This document shows positions 8,031-17,221 of a stretch of DNA of 64,000 nt, piece by piece. The DNA lies in assembly GCA_963800285.1 (NCBI GenBank), contig CAWDAL010000015.1, positions 62,001-126,000 on the forward strand. Direction: 5' to 3'. Origin of the DNA: DASUPK01 sp963800285 (lineage in GTDB: Bacteria > Actinomycetota > Thermoleophilia > Solirubrobacterales > 70-9). The translations under genes were made by a program, and so were the position numbers. The notes beneath the pieces were generated by a model, which was not told the origin of the DNA, did not search any database, and saw nothing but the letters and a program-made list of their open reading frames with translations. Position 1 is the stretch's first letter; each line of letters opens with the position of its first letter.

Positions 8031-11000
8031 ATGAAGCGTCGCGTAAGTGCTGCGGTGCTCTTCGTTCTTGCGCTGGTGGCTCTGGTTGCGATCGGATGCG
8101 GAGGCACCAACCGGCAGGACGCCGAGACCATCAAGGGGAAGCCCTGGGCCGGGACCGAGGGCCGGACGGTGAGCGTCGCGAAGCTGGCGAGCGCTCGGTT
8201 TCAGGAGCGCCGTCGAACCGGAGTCGCCGCTGGGCAGGAGGCGGTTGAGCCGAAGACCGGGACCGAGGCGGCCCAGGCGGAACGCGTCGGTCAGAACGTT
8301 CGCGAGAAGCCAGAGCCGGGCGAAGAGGGAACGGCGGCGAAGCGGGCGGCCCCCGCCGCCGCTCAGCAGCGCACGGGAGAGGCAGCCATCACGCCGAGCC
8401 AGGCTGTCACACCGGGGCCGACGAACTTCCTCGGCGCAAGGCTCAACGAGTCGGGCTTCATCCCCCCGGACTCCATGGGGGCCGTCGGCCCGAGCCAGAT
8501 ACTGGTCTCGGTCAACGGGCGGATCAAGGCCTTCGACAAACAGGGGAACCCGGACGGCCTGAACATGACGGACTCGGACTTCTGGGCCCCCGTCTGCAAC
8601 TGCCCGCCGCTCCCCAGCACCGTCAATGCCCCGACCGACCCCGGCGTCGAGTACGACCGCCTCTCGCATCGCTGGATCGTTTCGGCGATCAACACCGAAA
8701 GCAGCAACAACCGCATCATGCTCGCGGTCAGCAACGGGCCGACCATCACCCCCACGGACAGCTTCACCTACTACTTCTTCAACGAGGCTTCCCCGCCGCC
8801 CACCGGACCCGCTCGGTTCGCCGATTACCCGCAGCTCGGGGTGGATGCGAATGCGATCTACATCGGGGTCAACGAGTTCGCCTCGAGCAGCGGGTCGTTC
8901 ACGGGCACAAGTGCCTATGTGATCCGGAAGTCGAGCGTCATCAACGGCGGGCCGATCGTCGTCACCGCCTTCCGCAACCTCGTATCCGGCTCTGGGCCGG
9001 GGCCGGACTCCCCCCAGCCGGCAACTGACATGGACCCCAATGTCGGGGCGGGGTACATCGTCGGGCCCGACAACCAGCAGTTCAGCCGGATCGACGTGCG
9101 CCGGATCTCCAACCCGGGCGGCACCCCGACGATCTCCGGCAACCTGACCGTGACCGTGCCGGCAACCGCGCTCCCGCTCTCCGTGCCGGCGCAGGGCACC
9201 CCGAGCCCAGGGCTCGATCCGCTCGACGACCGGCTCTTCGAGGCGATGATCGGCAGGGATCCCGACGGCAACGTCTCGCTCTGGACCGCCCACAACATCC
9301 GCATGACCCCGAGCGGCGTCGGGTCGAGTATCGGAACCCGAGACGGCTCTCGCTGGTATCAGATCGGCAGCCTTGATTCGTCACCGAGCCTGACCCAGTC
9401 CGGGCAGGTCTTCGACAACGCGGCAACCAATCCGGCGTTCTACTGGATGCCGTCGATCGCGATGAACGGGCAAGGCCATGCGTCGATCAACATGAGCGTC
9501 GCCGGGACGACGCGGCACGCCGAGGTCGCCTCCTCCGGCCGGCTCTTCGGCGACGCGGCGGGCACCACGGAAACGCCTGTGATCACCCGATCCAGCACGT
9601 TCACCTACGACGTGGGCGCCGACCCGCCGAACCCCGAGCGCTGGGGCGATTACTCACAGACGGTGGTCGACCCGAGCGACAACATGACCTTCTGGACCTT
9701 CCAGGAGTACGCCGATGCGAACAACTCATGGGGCGTCCAGGTGATCCAGCTGCAGGCGCCGCCGCCGGCCGCCCCTTCGGGGGCCAGCCCCACCAGCGTG
9801 ACCGCGGGCAGTTGCTCGACCGCCGTGGAGGTGACTGGGACGTCCACGGACGGCTCCGGGTTCTTCGACCCCGGGCCGGACTTCGAGGACCGGATCGCGG
9901 CCGACGTCACCGGCGGGGTGGCCGTCAACCACGTCACCTACGTGGACCCCACCCACGTGATTCTCGACCTGGACACCCGCGTGGCGAGCACGGGGCCGCA
10001 GGACGTGACGATCACCAACCCGGACGGCCAGCAGGACAGCGCCACCGGCCTGCTCACGGTCGATCCGGCGGGCACGGGGCCGAGCGTCCCCTGCCTGACC
10101 GGCACCGACCCGGTCTCGCCCGCCAATCAGACCTCGCCGAAGGTGCTCGGGTTCGCGGATCCCGGAACCACGGTGACGCTCTACACCGACGACGCCTGCA
10201 CCCCCGGCAACGAGGCCGGCAGCGGCAGTGCGGCGCAGTTCGCTTCGCCGGGAATCACCGTCACGCCTCCGGTCGGGACCGACTCGACGACAGACTTCTA
10301 CGCGACCGCCACGGACGGAATCGGGACCTCAGCCTGCTCGGCGGACCTCGGCACGCCGTCCGGCTCGGTCAACTACGTGGAGGACTCGACCCTGCCGAAC
10401 GTGGTTATCGACAGCGGGCCCACGGGGCTCACCAACGACCGCACTCCCACCTTCACTTTCGGCGCGACGGATACGGTCGGGCCGGTCAGCTTCCAGTGCT
10501 CGATCGACACCGGCGGCGCCCCCAGCTTCGGCGCCTGCTCCGGCCCCGGCACCAGCGACACGCCCGCGAGCCCCCTGGCCAACGGCTCGTACACCTTCCG
10601 GGTGAAGGCGACCGACGCGGCGGACAACTCGGCGACCGCCACCCAGACGTTCCAGGTCGACGCGACGCCCCCCTCGGTCGCGATCACCTCCGGCCCGAGC
10701 GGGACGACCACCGACCAGACTCCCACCTTCACCTTCAGCGCCAGCGACTCGGCGGGACTCCTGGCCGTCCAATGCTCGATCGACACCGGGGCGGCGAGCT
10801 TCGGCTCCTGCTCGGGGCCCGGCAACAGCGACACGCCCTCGAGCCCGCTCGCCGACGGCTCCTACGTCTTCCGCGCCCAGGCGTTCGACCTGGCGGGGAA
10901 TTCCGCGGTGGCCAGCCGCTCGTTCGTAGTCCAGGTTCCGCAGCCACAGCCGCAGCCCTCGGCACCCGAGACGAAGATCACCAAGGGGCCGAAGAAGACC

Positions 11001-11225
11001 CGTAACCGCCGGCCGAAGTTCAAGTTCATCTCCGACCAGGCGGGCTCCAGCTTCCGGTGCAGGCTGGACAAGGGCAAGTTCAGGCCGTGCACCTCGCCCT
11101 TCCGGCCGCCGAAGAAGCTCAAGCCCGGCAAGCACAAGCTCAAGGTCCGCGCGATCGGGCCGACCGGCGTGGCGGATCCGGCGCCGGCGGTGAAGAAGTT
11201 CAAGGTCGTGGCGAAGAGGAGGTAA
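8031..11225 (+). CDS. Large lipoprotein-like exported protein with Ig-like repeats
   Basis: 1064 residues. The N-terminus has a basic start, a hydrophobic core and VAIGCGG, a plausible lipobox with Cys at residue 23. Residues about 40-110 are charged and low-complexity; residues 120-560 form a large beta-rich module (GFIPPDSMGAVGPSQILVSVNG and related segments suggest a propeller-like surface domain). Two tandem Ig-like repeats follow (about 788-877 and 878-970), each with SGP-x-G-x-x-x-D-x-TPTFTF, a QCSIDTG and a Cys-Ser-Gly-Pro-Gly segment, then a third, very basic repeat to the end. Probably cell-surface adhesion or binding; no catalytic site recognised. The stop codon directly abuts the tRNA-Pro gene on the other strand. 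Confidence 0.85.
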   Translation: MKRRVSAAVLFVLALVALVAIGCGGTNRQDAETIKGKPWAGTEGRTVSVAKLASARFQERRRTGVAAGQEAVEPKTGTEAAQAERVGQNVREKPEPGEEGTAAKRAAPAAAQQRTGEAAITPSQAVTPGPTNFLGARLNESGFIPPDSMGAVGPSQILVSVNGRIKAFDKQGNPDGLNMTDSDFWAPVCNCPPLPSTVNAPTDPGVEYDRLSHRWIVSAINTESSNNRIMLAVSNGPTITPTDSFTYYFFNEASPPPTGPARFADYPQLGVDANAIYIGVNEFASSSGSFTGTSAYVIRKSSVINGGPIVVTAFRNLVSGSGPGPDSPQPATDMDPNVGAGYIVGPDNQQFSRIDVRRISNPGGTPTISGNLTVTVPATALPLSVPAQGTPSPGLDPLDDRLFEAMIGRDPDGNVSLWTAHNIRMTPSGVGSSIGTRDGSRWYQIGSLDSSPSLTQSGQVFDNAATNPAFYWMPSIAMNGQGHASINMSVAGTTRHAEVASSGRLFGDAAGTTETPVITRSSTFTYDVGADPPNPERWGDYSQTVVDPSDNMTFWTFQEYADANNSWGVQVIQLQAPPPAAPSGASPTSVTAGSCSTAVEVTGTSTDGSGFFDPGPDFEDRIAADVTGGVAVNHVTYVDPTHVILDLDTRVASTGPQDVTITNPDGQQDSATGLLTVDPAGTGPSVPCLTGTDPVSPANQTSPKVLGFADPGTTVTLYTDDACTPGNEAGSGSAAQFASPGITVTPPVGTDSTTDFYATATDGIGTSACSADLGTPSGSVNYVEDSTLPNVVIDSGPTGLTNDRTPTFTFGATDTVGPVSFQCSIDTGGAPSFGACSGPGTSDTPASPLANGSYTFRVKATDAADNSATATQTFQVDATPPSVAITSGPSGTTTDQTPTFTFSASDSAGLLAVQCSIDTGAASFGSCSGPGNSDTPSSPLADGSYVFRAQAFDLAGNSAVASRSFVVQVPQPQPQPSAPETKITKGPKKTRNRRPKFKFISDQAGSSFRCRLDKGKFRPCTSPFRPPKKLKPGKHKLKVRAIGPTGVADPAPAVKKFKVVAKRR

Positions 11226-11299
11226 TCGGGGCGCCCGGATTTGAACCGGGGACCTCACCGACCCGAACGGTGCGCGCTACCAGGCTGCGCCACGCCCCG
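11226..11299 (-). tRNA. tRNA-Pro (anticodon CGG)
   Basis: Folded by eye on the minus strand: 7-bp acceptor stem CGGGGCG/CGCCCCG with discriminator A (base 11226), D-arm GCGC/GCGC, anticodon stem CACCG/CGGTG with loop TTCGGGT (anticodon CGG, G37), 5-base variable region AGGTC and T-arm CCCGG-TTCAAAT-CCGGG. Total 74 nt. CCA is not encoded. The 3' end lies immediately next to the stop codon of the 1064-residue protein gene, tail to tail. Confidence 0.96.
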
Positions 11300-11335
11300 A
11301 GGGGCAGAAGGATAGAGGCGCGATAGCGTTGCGGG

Positions 11336-11797
11336 ATGGCCGACAACGCCGAGGTCATCGAGCGGCTCTACGCCGCGATGAACCGCAAGGACGGGGAGGC
11401 GATGGCGCAGCTCTACGCCGCCGACGCCCGCTTCCACGATCCGGCGTTCGGCGAGCTGACGGGGGACGAGGCCGGAGACATGTGGCGGATGCTCACCGGT
11501 CGCGCCACGGACCTCGAGGTGGAGCTGGCGGAACACGAGGCAGACGGCGATCGGGGCAGCGCCCATTGGATCGCGACGTACACGTTCAACACCGGCCGCC
11601 CCGTCGTCAACGACATCCACGCCAGGTTTCGCTTTCGCGACGGGAAGATCGTCGAGCACGAGGATTCGTTCTCCTTCTTCCGCTGGGCGCGGCAGGCGCT
11701 CGGTCCGCCCGGGTTCGTCCTCGGGCTGCCGCCGATGAGCCTGCTGGTCCGGCGCAAGGCTCGCGGGGACCTGGCCGAGTTCCGCGGCGAGGGCTAG
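11336..11797 (+). CDS. SnoaL-like / NTF2-fold polyketide-cyclase-like protein
   Basis: 153 residues, starting at ATG 11336 just after the tRNA. The N-terminal VIERLYAAMNRKDGEAMAQLYAADARFHDPAFGEL pattern (helix, small-residue turn, Asp-x-x-Phe-x-Asp-Pro) is diagnostic of the SnoaL-like/NTF2 superfamily of small cone-shaped alpha+beta barrels. Many members are uncharacterised; some are isomerases, cyclases or hydrolases. No operon partner: it is convergent with the TVP38-like membrane gene 7 bp downstream. Confidence 0.82.
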   Translation: MADNAEVIERLYAAMNRKDGEAMAQLYAADARFHDPAFGELTGDEAGDMWRMLTGRATDLEVELAEHEADGDRGSAHWIATYTFNTGRPVVNDIHARFRFRDGKIVEHEDSFSFFRWARQALGPPGFVLGLPPMSLLVRRKARGDLAEFRGEG

Positions 11798-11803
11798 CGG
11801 CCG

Positions 11804-12559
11804 TTACTTGCCCTCGGCCGAGTCCGGAGCGACGCGGGGCAGGAGGAAGCGCACGGCGAAGATGCAGAGGATGAGCGCGCCCCCGCCGATCCAGAGGATC
11901 GGATCCTCGGCGGAGAAGCCCTGGAGCTTGCTGCCGACGTAGGTGAAATAGGCGGTCAGCGGCGCGTAGCCGACCATGGTCGTCCAGGTGAAGCGCCAGA
12001 GCGGGATCCGTGCCGCGCCGCAGACGTAGCCCATCAGGCTGAACGGCATGATCGGGATCAGCCGCACGGCGAGCAGCGCGAGGACCCCACCCCGGTGGAT
12101 CACCTGCTCGGTGCGGACGAAGCGCGCCTCGCCGGCGATCCGGTACAGAACCGGCCGGGCGAAGTGCCTGCCGATCGAGTAGGAGGCGAGCCCGGAGAGG
12201 GTCCAGGAGGCGAGCACGAGCGGGAAGCCGACGCCGAAGCCGAACACGTAGCCCGAGGCCGCGTCCAGGATCTCGGCCGGGTACCAGACGATCACGTGGA
12301 CCATGGCGAGCCAGACGACCAGCAGCGCCCCGGCCGCGTTCCCGTTCAGGTCCTGGCGGACGGCGGCGGTGTCGCCGTGGATCGCGTCGCTGACCGCGCC
12401 GCGCAGCGATGGGATCGCAAGCGCCACCGCGATCCCCAGCAGGATGCCTCCGACCGTCACGGCGACGCCGGTCCAGGTTCCTCCGCCGGGCGGCCCGCGG
12501 TGCACGATCGTTAGATTAGAAGCAGGAGGCCGCCGATCCGGCGGCCACGCCACCTTCAT
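11804..12559 (-). CDS. TVP38/TMEM64 (DedA-like) membrane protein
   Basis: 251 residues with about five or six hydrophobic helices. The central VWYPAEILDAASGYVFGFGVGFPLVLASWTLSGLASYSIGRHFARP and RLIPIMPFSLMGYVCGAARIPLWRF blocks match the VTT/SNARE-associated domain of TVP38 proteins, thought to act in lipid scrambling or polyprenyl-phosphate recycling. The first 30 residues are Pro-rich and weakly convincing; a GTG at 12505 would give a shorter protein and leave room for the divergent sodA promoter. Divergent from the superoxide dismutase gene, start-to-start 20 bp. Confidence 0.85.
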   Translation of the reverse strand: MKVAWPPDRRPPASNLTIVHRGPPGGGTWTGVAVTVGGILLGIAVALAIPSLRGAVSDAIHGDTAAVRQDLNGNAAGALLVVWLAMVHVIVWYPAEILDAASGYVFGFGVGFPLVLASWTLSGLASYSIGRHFARPVLYRIAGEARFVRTEQVIHRGGVLALLAVRLIPIMPFSLMGYVCGAARIPLWRFTWTTMVGYAPLTAYFTYVGSKLQGFSAEDPILWIGGGALILCIFAVRFLLPRVAPDSAEGK

Positions 12560-12578
12560 CGAACCCTAAGGAGGGCAG

Positions 12579-13184
<606 letters not shown>

Positions 13185-13200
13185 GCGCACGGGTCCTGTC

Positions 13201-13260
13201 GCCGCAGGCACCACCCATGCACGCGCGCAAGAGCGCGCGGGCATGGGTCCCGCCTACGGC
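13201..13260. terminator. Bidirectional hairpin terminator between sodA and the GMC gene
   Basis: A long dyad: ACCCATGC (13213-13220) pairs with GCATGGGT (13241-13248), and inside it CGCGCGC pairs with GCGCGCG around a 4-base AAGA loop, with one A.G mismatch. Outer arms GCCGCAGGC and GCCTACGGC extend it with one mismatch and overlap the GMC stop codon. No T-run, as is common in high-GC actinobacteria; it can serve both convergent genes. Confidence 0.6.
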
Positions 13261-14933
13261 GCCACCCGCGCGAGAGCCGGTTGCGCCGCTTCCGGAAGCT
13301 GCTCCGGCTCAGCCCCTGCCTTCGGAGGGACCTGCGCCATGGCGTGCTCCGCCAGGGCCGTGATCGTCAGGCTGGGGTTCACGCCTGGGTTCGCCGGGAT
13401 CGCCGCGCCGTCGCAGACCATCAGGTTCTCGTAGCCGTAGACGCGGTTGCGGGCGTCGACCACCCCGTGCTGCGGGCCGTCCCCGATCACGGCGCCGCCG
13501 AGGATGTGCGCGGTGGTCGGGATGTTCAGGCTCGACTCCGTGATTCCCGACTGGGCGATGCCGCCCGTCCGCTCGGCGAACCACTCCGCGACTCGGGCCG
13601 CCGCCGGGATGTAGGTCGGATTCGGCCGCTCCGGGTCCTGCTCGGTCTGCAGCCGGATGCCGCGGCGGAACAGCTTCCGCTTCGGCACGAGCTTCATGGC
13701 CGCGTCCGTCGTCTGCATCACCAGGAGGATCACGGTGCGGCGCGACCAGCCGAAGGGCCAGAGCAGCCGCAGCGTCCGCAGCGGGTGCCGGAACATCGCC
13801 CCGACCCATTTGAGTGGGCGGGTCACGCGGGTACCCGGGCCGGTCATGACGGTGAACAGCCTGCTCATCAGGTCGCCGCCATGGCCGTAGGTGACGACCT
13901 CGACGTGGGTGTCGGGATCGGGATAGATGCTCGAGGTGATCGCCACCGATTCGGCGAAGTCACGCTCGTCGTCCGGGGCGGTGACCGCCTGAATCGACTC
14001 GGAGTTGCTGCGGACGACGTGACCGATTCGATCGCTGAGGCGCGGCAGCGAGCCGCGGTGCCGGCAGTCGGCGAGCAGCTTGTTCGTCCCGAGGGCGCCG
14101 GCGGCGACCACGATTCCCTTCGCCGTGAGCGAGGCCGTGCGCCGCCGGGTCAGCCAGGCGCCCGATCGGCGGCTGGTCACGCGATAGCCGTCGCTGCCGT
14201 CCTCGGCGCCGAGCGGGACGATGTCCGTCACCTGGCGCTCGGGCAGGATCTCGACGCCGAGCTTCTCGGCGAACCAGAGGTAGTTCTTGACCAGGGTGTT
14301 CTTGGCGCCATGCCGGCAGCCGACCATGCAGCTCCCGCAGCGGACGCAACCGCTTCGACTCGGCCCCTCGCCGCCGAAGAACGGATCGTCGACCTCGACG
14401 CCGGGCTCACCGAAGTAGGCGCCGACCCGCGTCGGCTTGAAGGTGTCGCCGACGCCGATCTTCTCCGCGTACTCGCGCAGGAGGTCGTCCGCCGGTCCCT
14501 CGTCCGGATAGGTGTTCACGCCGAGCATGCGCTCGGCGGTGTCGTAATGGGGGGTGAGCTCGGGCTCCCAGTCGGCCAGCTCGCCCCATTGCGGGTCCTG
14601 GAAGAACGCCGGGCGCGCCCGGTAGAGGGTGTTGGCGTATCCGAGGCTGCCGCCGCCGACCCCGGAGCCGGAGACGATGAAGAGATCCTTGAAGGCGGTC
14701 ATCCGGAAGATCCCGCGAAGCCCGAGGCGCGGCATCCAGAAGTAGCGCCGGAGGTTCCAGGCCGACTTGGCGAAGTCCTCGTCGCGATAGCGGCGGCCGC
14801 ATTCGAGGACCGCCACGCGATAGCCCTTCTCCGCGAGCCGGAGGGCGGAGACCGATCCGCCGAAGCCCGAGCCGATGACGACCCAGTCGAAGTCGACGTT
14901 CTCTGACGTTGTGTCAGACACTGTGTCGGACAC
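13254..14933 (-). CDS. GMC-family flavoprotein oxidoreductase (cholesterol-oxidase-like, ChoD type)
   Basis: 559 residues from the GTG at 14933; another GTG at 14921 is equally possible, and the open frame running further to 15692 is antisense to the TetR gene and not used. The N-terminal dinucleotide fold reads VVIGSGFGGSVSALRLAEKGYRVAVLECG, and GSGVGGGSLGYANTLY is the GMC signature. A Cys-rich CVRCGSCMVGCRHGAKNTL segment and C-terminal NPGVNPSLTITALAEHAM match the ChoD-like branch rather than sugar or choline oxidases. Substrate is probably a sterol or other hydrophobic alcohol, inferred from family. Its start codons lie inside a 12-bp operator array shared with the divergent TetR gene. Confidence 0.85.
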   Translation of the reverse strand: MSDTVSDTTSENVDFDWVVIGSGFGGSVSALRLAEKGYRVAVLECGRRYRDEDFAKSAWNLRRYFWMPRLGLRGIFRMTAFKDLFIVSGSGVGGGSLGYANTLYRARPAFFQDPQWGELADWEPELTPHYDTAERMLGVNTYPDEGPADDLLREYAEKIGVGDTFKPTRVGAYFGEPGVEVDDPFFGGEGPSRSGCVRCGSCMVGCRHGAKNTLVKNYLWFAEKLGVEILPERQVTDIVPLGAEDGSDGYRVTSRRSGAWLTRRRTASLTAKGIVVAAGALGTNKLLADCRHRGSLPRLSDRIGHVVRSNSESIQAVTAPDDERDFAESVAITSSIYPDPDTHVEVVTYGHGGDLMSRLFTVMTGPGTRVTRPLKWVGAMFRHPLRTLRLLWPFGWSRRTVILLVMQTTDAAMKLVPKRKLFRRGIRLQTEQDPERPNPTYIPAAARVAEWFAERTGGIAQSGITESSLNIPTTAHILGGAVIGDGPQHGVVDARNRVYGYENLMVCDGAAIPANPGVNPSLTITALAEHAMAQVPPKAGAEPEQLPEAAQPALARVAP

Positions 14934-14946
14934 TATGTCAGAAACA
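14902..14946. promoter_or_regulatory. 12-bp-period operator array between GMC and TetR genes
   Basis: Two perfect 11-bp palindromes GTGTC-A-GACAC (14911-14921) and GTGTC-G-GACAC (14923-14933) have centres 12 bp apart. Degenerate half-sites flank them at the same spacing (TGTCAGA centred 14940; GAC at 14905-14907), and a second dyad TCTGAC/GTCAGA spans 14902-14918. Likely binding sites for the adjacent TetR protein, acting on both divergent genes. The array overlaps both candidate GTG starts of the GMC gene. Confidence 0.65.
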
Positions 14947-14960
14947 GTAGAATCGCCACG

Positions 14961-15632
14961 ATGCCGGCCAAGACTCGCCCCAAATCCACGCGGAAGAAGA
15001 CTACCGGTGCGCCTCCCAGAGAGCGTCGGCGGAAGGCCCGCCAGCGGGTCATCTCGAGCGCCCTTCGGCTCTCCGAGAAGGGGTCGTTCAGGGACCTCAC
15101 CATCGACGAGATCGCGCGCTCCGCGGGCGTCTCGCGCCCGGCCTTCTACACCCATTTCTCCGACAAGGAGGAGCTGCTGCTCGCCGCCGTCGGGGAGGTC
15201 TCGGAGCAGCTCTACGCGATGGCGGATCGCTGGTGGCACGGCGTCGGCCCCCCGGCCGAGCGCGTCCGCCGGGCGATCGATGGAGTCGTCTCGGTGTACG
15301 CCGGGGAGGCGCGATTGCTGCGCACCGCGGCCGAGGTGTCGACCTACGACGAGGAGGTGCGCGCCCTCTGGTTCGACATCGCCGATCGCTTCATCGCGGC
15401 CACCGACGACCACATCCGATCCGAGCAGGACCTGGGCCTGATCCCCCGCACGCTGGAGCCGCGCTCGACCGCCGAGGCGCTCTTCTGGATGGCCGAGCGC
15501 TGCTGCTACGTCTACCTCGGGCGCGAGGAGCGGACGCCGAAGCAGGTGGTCGACGCGCTCGCGCCGGTCTGGATCGCGGCGCTCTATCCGGGCGTGATCC
15601 CGGCCGGCCAGCTCTCGCCACGCCTGGCTTAA
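14961..15632 (+). CDS. TetR/AcrR family transcriptional regulator
   Basis: 223 residues. After a basic, disordered 25-residue lead comes the TetR DNA-binding domain: RQRVISSALRLSEKGSFRDLTIDEIARSAGVSRPAFYTHFSDKEELLLAAVGE, with the helix-turn-helix at about residues 50-75. The C-terminal ligand-binding half is divergent, as usual. The ATG at 14961 has no clear ribosome-binding site. It is divergent from the GMC oxidoreductase over the operator array at 14902-14946, so it most likely represses itself and that gene; a hydrophobic alcohol or acyl-CoA ligand would fit the context. Confidence 0.92.
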   Translation: MPAKTRPKSTRKKTTGAPPRERRRKARQRVISSALRLSEKGSFRDLTIDEIARSAGVSRPAFYTHFSDKEELLLAAVGEVSEQLYAMADRWWHGVGPPAERVRRAIDGVVSVYAGEARLLRTAAEVSTYDEEVRALWFDIADRFIAATDDHIRSEQDLGLIPRTLEPRSTAEALFWMAERCCYVYLGREERTPKQVVDALAPVWIAALYPGVIPAGQLSPRLA

Positions 15633-15660
15633 TCTGAACTCAACGAGCGCCGCCACGTAA

Positions 15661-15773
15661 ACGGCTTGGCAATGGGGAATTCGCGGCCTCAAGGCGACGG
15701 TTCCCCGTTGCAGCCGTCAAAGGCCCCTGAAAGTATTAGGTAGATCGCCGTACCTGGGAGTGGGTACCCCAGG
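15661..15773 (+). promoter_or_regulatory. Structured leader/terminator region upstream of the mce operon
   Basis: The 179-bp gap between the TetR stop and the first mce gene holds a strong hairpin: 15661-15679 pairs with 15701-15717 (ACGGCT, GCAA and GGGGAA against TTCCCC, TTGC and AGCCGT, with a 2-base bulge and one G.T pair). A second dyad, CCTGGG (15753-15758) with CCCAGG (15768-15773), lies 39 bp before the start codon. The first may end tetR transcription or act in the mce leader; the second may be an operator. The promoter cannot be placed with certainty. Confidence 0.4.
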
Positions 15774-15811
15774 CACGGGCGTTGAGAGCGACAGGGTAGG
15801 AAGAGGATCCA

Positions 15812-17221
15812 GTGCCAACAACGAGTGCTGTAGGACGGGTCGCGGCCGTTGCGGCGCTGGTCGGCGCGGTGATCGTGGTCCTGCTCCTCGTGCTCGGCGG
15901 CGGGTCCAGCTACACCGTCACCGCCGAGTTCGAGAACGCCTCTCAGCTGGTCACCGGCAACAACGTCAGCGTCGCCGGCGTCCCCGTCGGATCGGTCAAG
16001 CAGATCTCCCTCTCCGACGACGGCCAGGCCCTGGTCAAGCTCGAGATCTCCGACTCCGCCTACACCCCCCTGCCGCAGGGCACCCACGCCACGATCCGCT
16101 CCCAGTCGCTCTCGGGGATCGCCAACCGCTACGTCGACCTCGCCCTCCCATCAAAACCCGACGGGGAGACGATCGGCTCCGGCGGGCAGATCAGCCAGGC
16201 CGAGACCACCTCCGAGGTCGACCTCGACCAGCTCTTCAACACCCTCGATCGGCCCACCGTCTCCCACCTCCAGGAGGTGATCCGCGGCTTCGCCCGCGCC
16301 TACGACGGGGTCGGCGCCAAGGCAAACCGGGGCTTCTACTACCTGAACCCCTTCCTCTCCACCTCGCGGCGGGTCTTCGGCGAGCTCAACTCAGACCAGG
16401 CGAACCTCGAGGGCCTGGTGGTGGACGCCGCCGGGCTCACCTCCACGCTCGATCAGAAGAGCCCCGAGATCTCCTCGCTGGTCGCGAACCTCGACGGCAT
16501 GCTCGGCACGATCGGCTCCGAGCAGGCCTCGCTCGCCTCCGCGGTCGGACAGCTGCCCGACTTCATGCGCCAGTTCAACACCACCGCGGTCAACCTCAGG
16601 GCCGCCCTCGACGACGTCCAGCCCCTGGTCGACGCCACCCGCCCGGTGGCCCGCAAGCTCCACCCCTTCACCAAGCGCCTGCGCGGCTTCGCCCACGACG
16701 CCGTCCCCACCGTCAAGAACCTGAACGGGGTGATCAACTCGCCGGGGCCGAGCAACGACCTGATCGAGCTCACCCGCCTGCAGGACCCCCTCGCCCAGAT
16801 CGGGGTCGGGCCGGTCGACCGAAACGGCGCCTCTCGCCCGGGAGCGCTGCCCGCCTCCGCGGACTCCCTGAAGAACTCTCTCACCCAGCTCTCCACCCTG
16901 CGGGCCTACAGCCCCGAGCTCACGGGGTGGTTCGATGACTTCGGCCACTCCGGCTTCCCGGACGCCTTCGGCGGCATCGGGCGGATCTCTACCACCCTGA
17001 ACAGCTTCAGCGCCGGAGCGCCCGGCACCCCCTGCCCCAACATCCTGGACGTCCTCACCCCCCTCTGCTCGGCGCTCAACCCGTCGGAGCTCCTCACCTC
17101 CCTCGGCATCAAGAACCTCCAGCGCTGCCCCGGCGCCAACGAGCGCGGCCTGACCGAGGACCAGCTCACCCAGGGCGGCACGCTCGACTGCGACCCCAAC
17201 CAGACCCCGCTCGGACCGTGA
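15812..17221 (+). CDS. Mce family protein (first gene of mce operon, copy 1)
   Basis: 469 residues from a GTG at 15812. One N-terminal hydrophobic helix (about residues 9-29) is followed by an MlaD/Mce beta domain (YTVTAEFENASQLVTGNNVSVAGVPVGSV), a long helical region and a Cys-containing C-terminus. Mce proteins form hexameric, tube-like assemblies that move lipids or sterols across the envelope. From base 16004 to 17217 the sequence is a near-perfect inverted copy of the mce gene at 27554-28948, differing at base 16460 (Ser codon here, Cys codon there). The stop overlaps the next start (GTGA). Six consecutive mce genes follow the standard operon pattern, but no YrbE permease gene precedes them. 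Confidence 0.93.
   Translation: MPTTSAVGRVAAVAALVGAVIVVLLLVLGGGSSYTVTAEFENASQLVTGNNVSVAGVPVGSVKQISLSDDGQALVKLEISDSAYTPLPQGTHATIRSQSLSGIANRYVDLALPSKPDGETIGSGGQISQAETTSEVDLDQLFNTLDRPTVSHLQEVIRGFARAYDGVGAKANRGFYYLNPFLSTSRRVFGELNSDQANLEGLVVDAAGLTSTLDQKSPEISSLVANLDGMLGTIGSEQASLASAVGQLPDFMRQFNTTAVNLRAALDDVQPLVDATRPVARKLHPFTKRLRGFAHDAVPTVKNLNGVINSPGPSNDLIELTRLQDPLAQIGVGPVDRNGASRPGALPASADSLKNSLTQLSTLRAYSPELTGWFDDFGHSGFPDAFGGIGRISTTLNSFSAGAPGTPCPNILDVLTPLCSALNPSELLTSLGIKNLQRCPGANERGLTEDQLTQGGTLDCDPNQTPLGP
16004..17217 (+). repeat. Inverted repeat arm A (1,214 bp within mce copy 1)
   Basis: Matches the reverse complement of 27558-28771 with one substitution found (A at 16460 against T-sense at 28315). 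The same agreement holds in all three reading frames of the two copies, so synonymous sites are identical too. The identity begins inside the Mce domain codons and stops in the last sense codon (CCG here, CCC there), which marks recent duplication or gene conversion rather than ordinary paralogy. Confidence 0.93.

Noticed and set aside
14934..15692. Extension of the GMC frame upstream to 15692
   Set aside because: It is antisense to the well-supported TetR gene, and the flavin-binding fold begins just after 14933.
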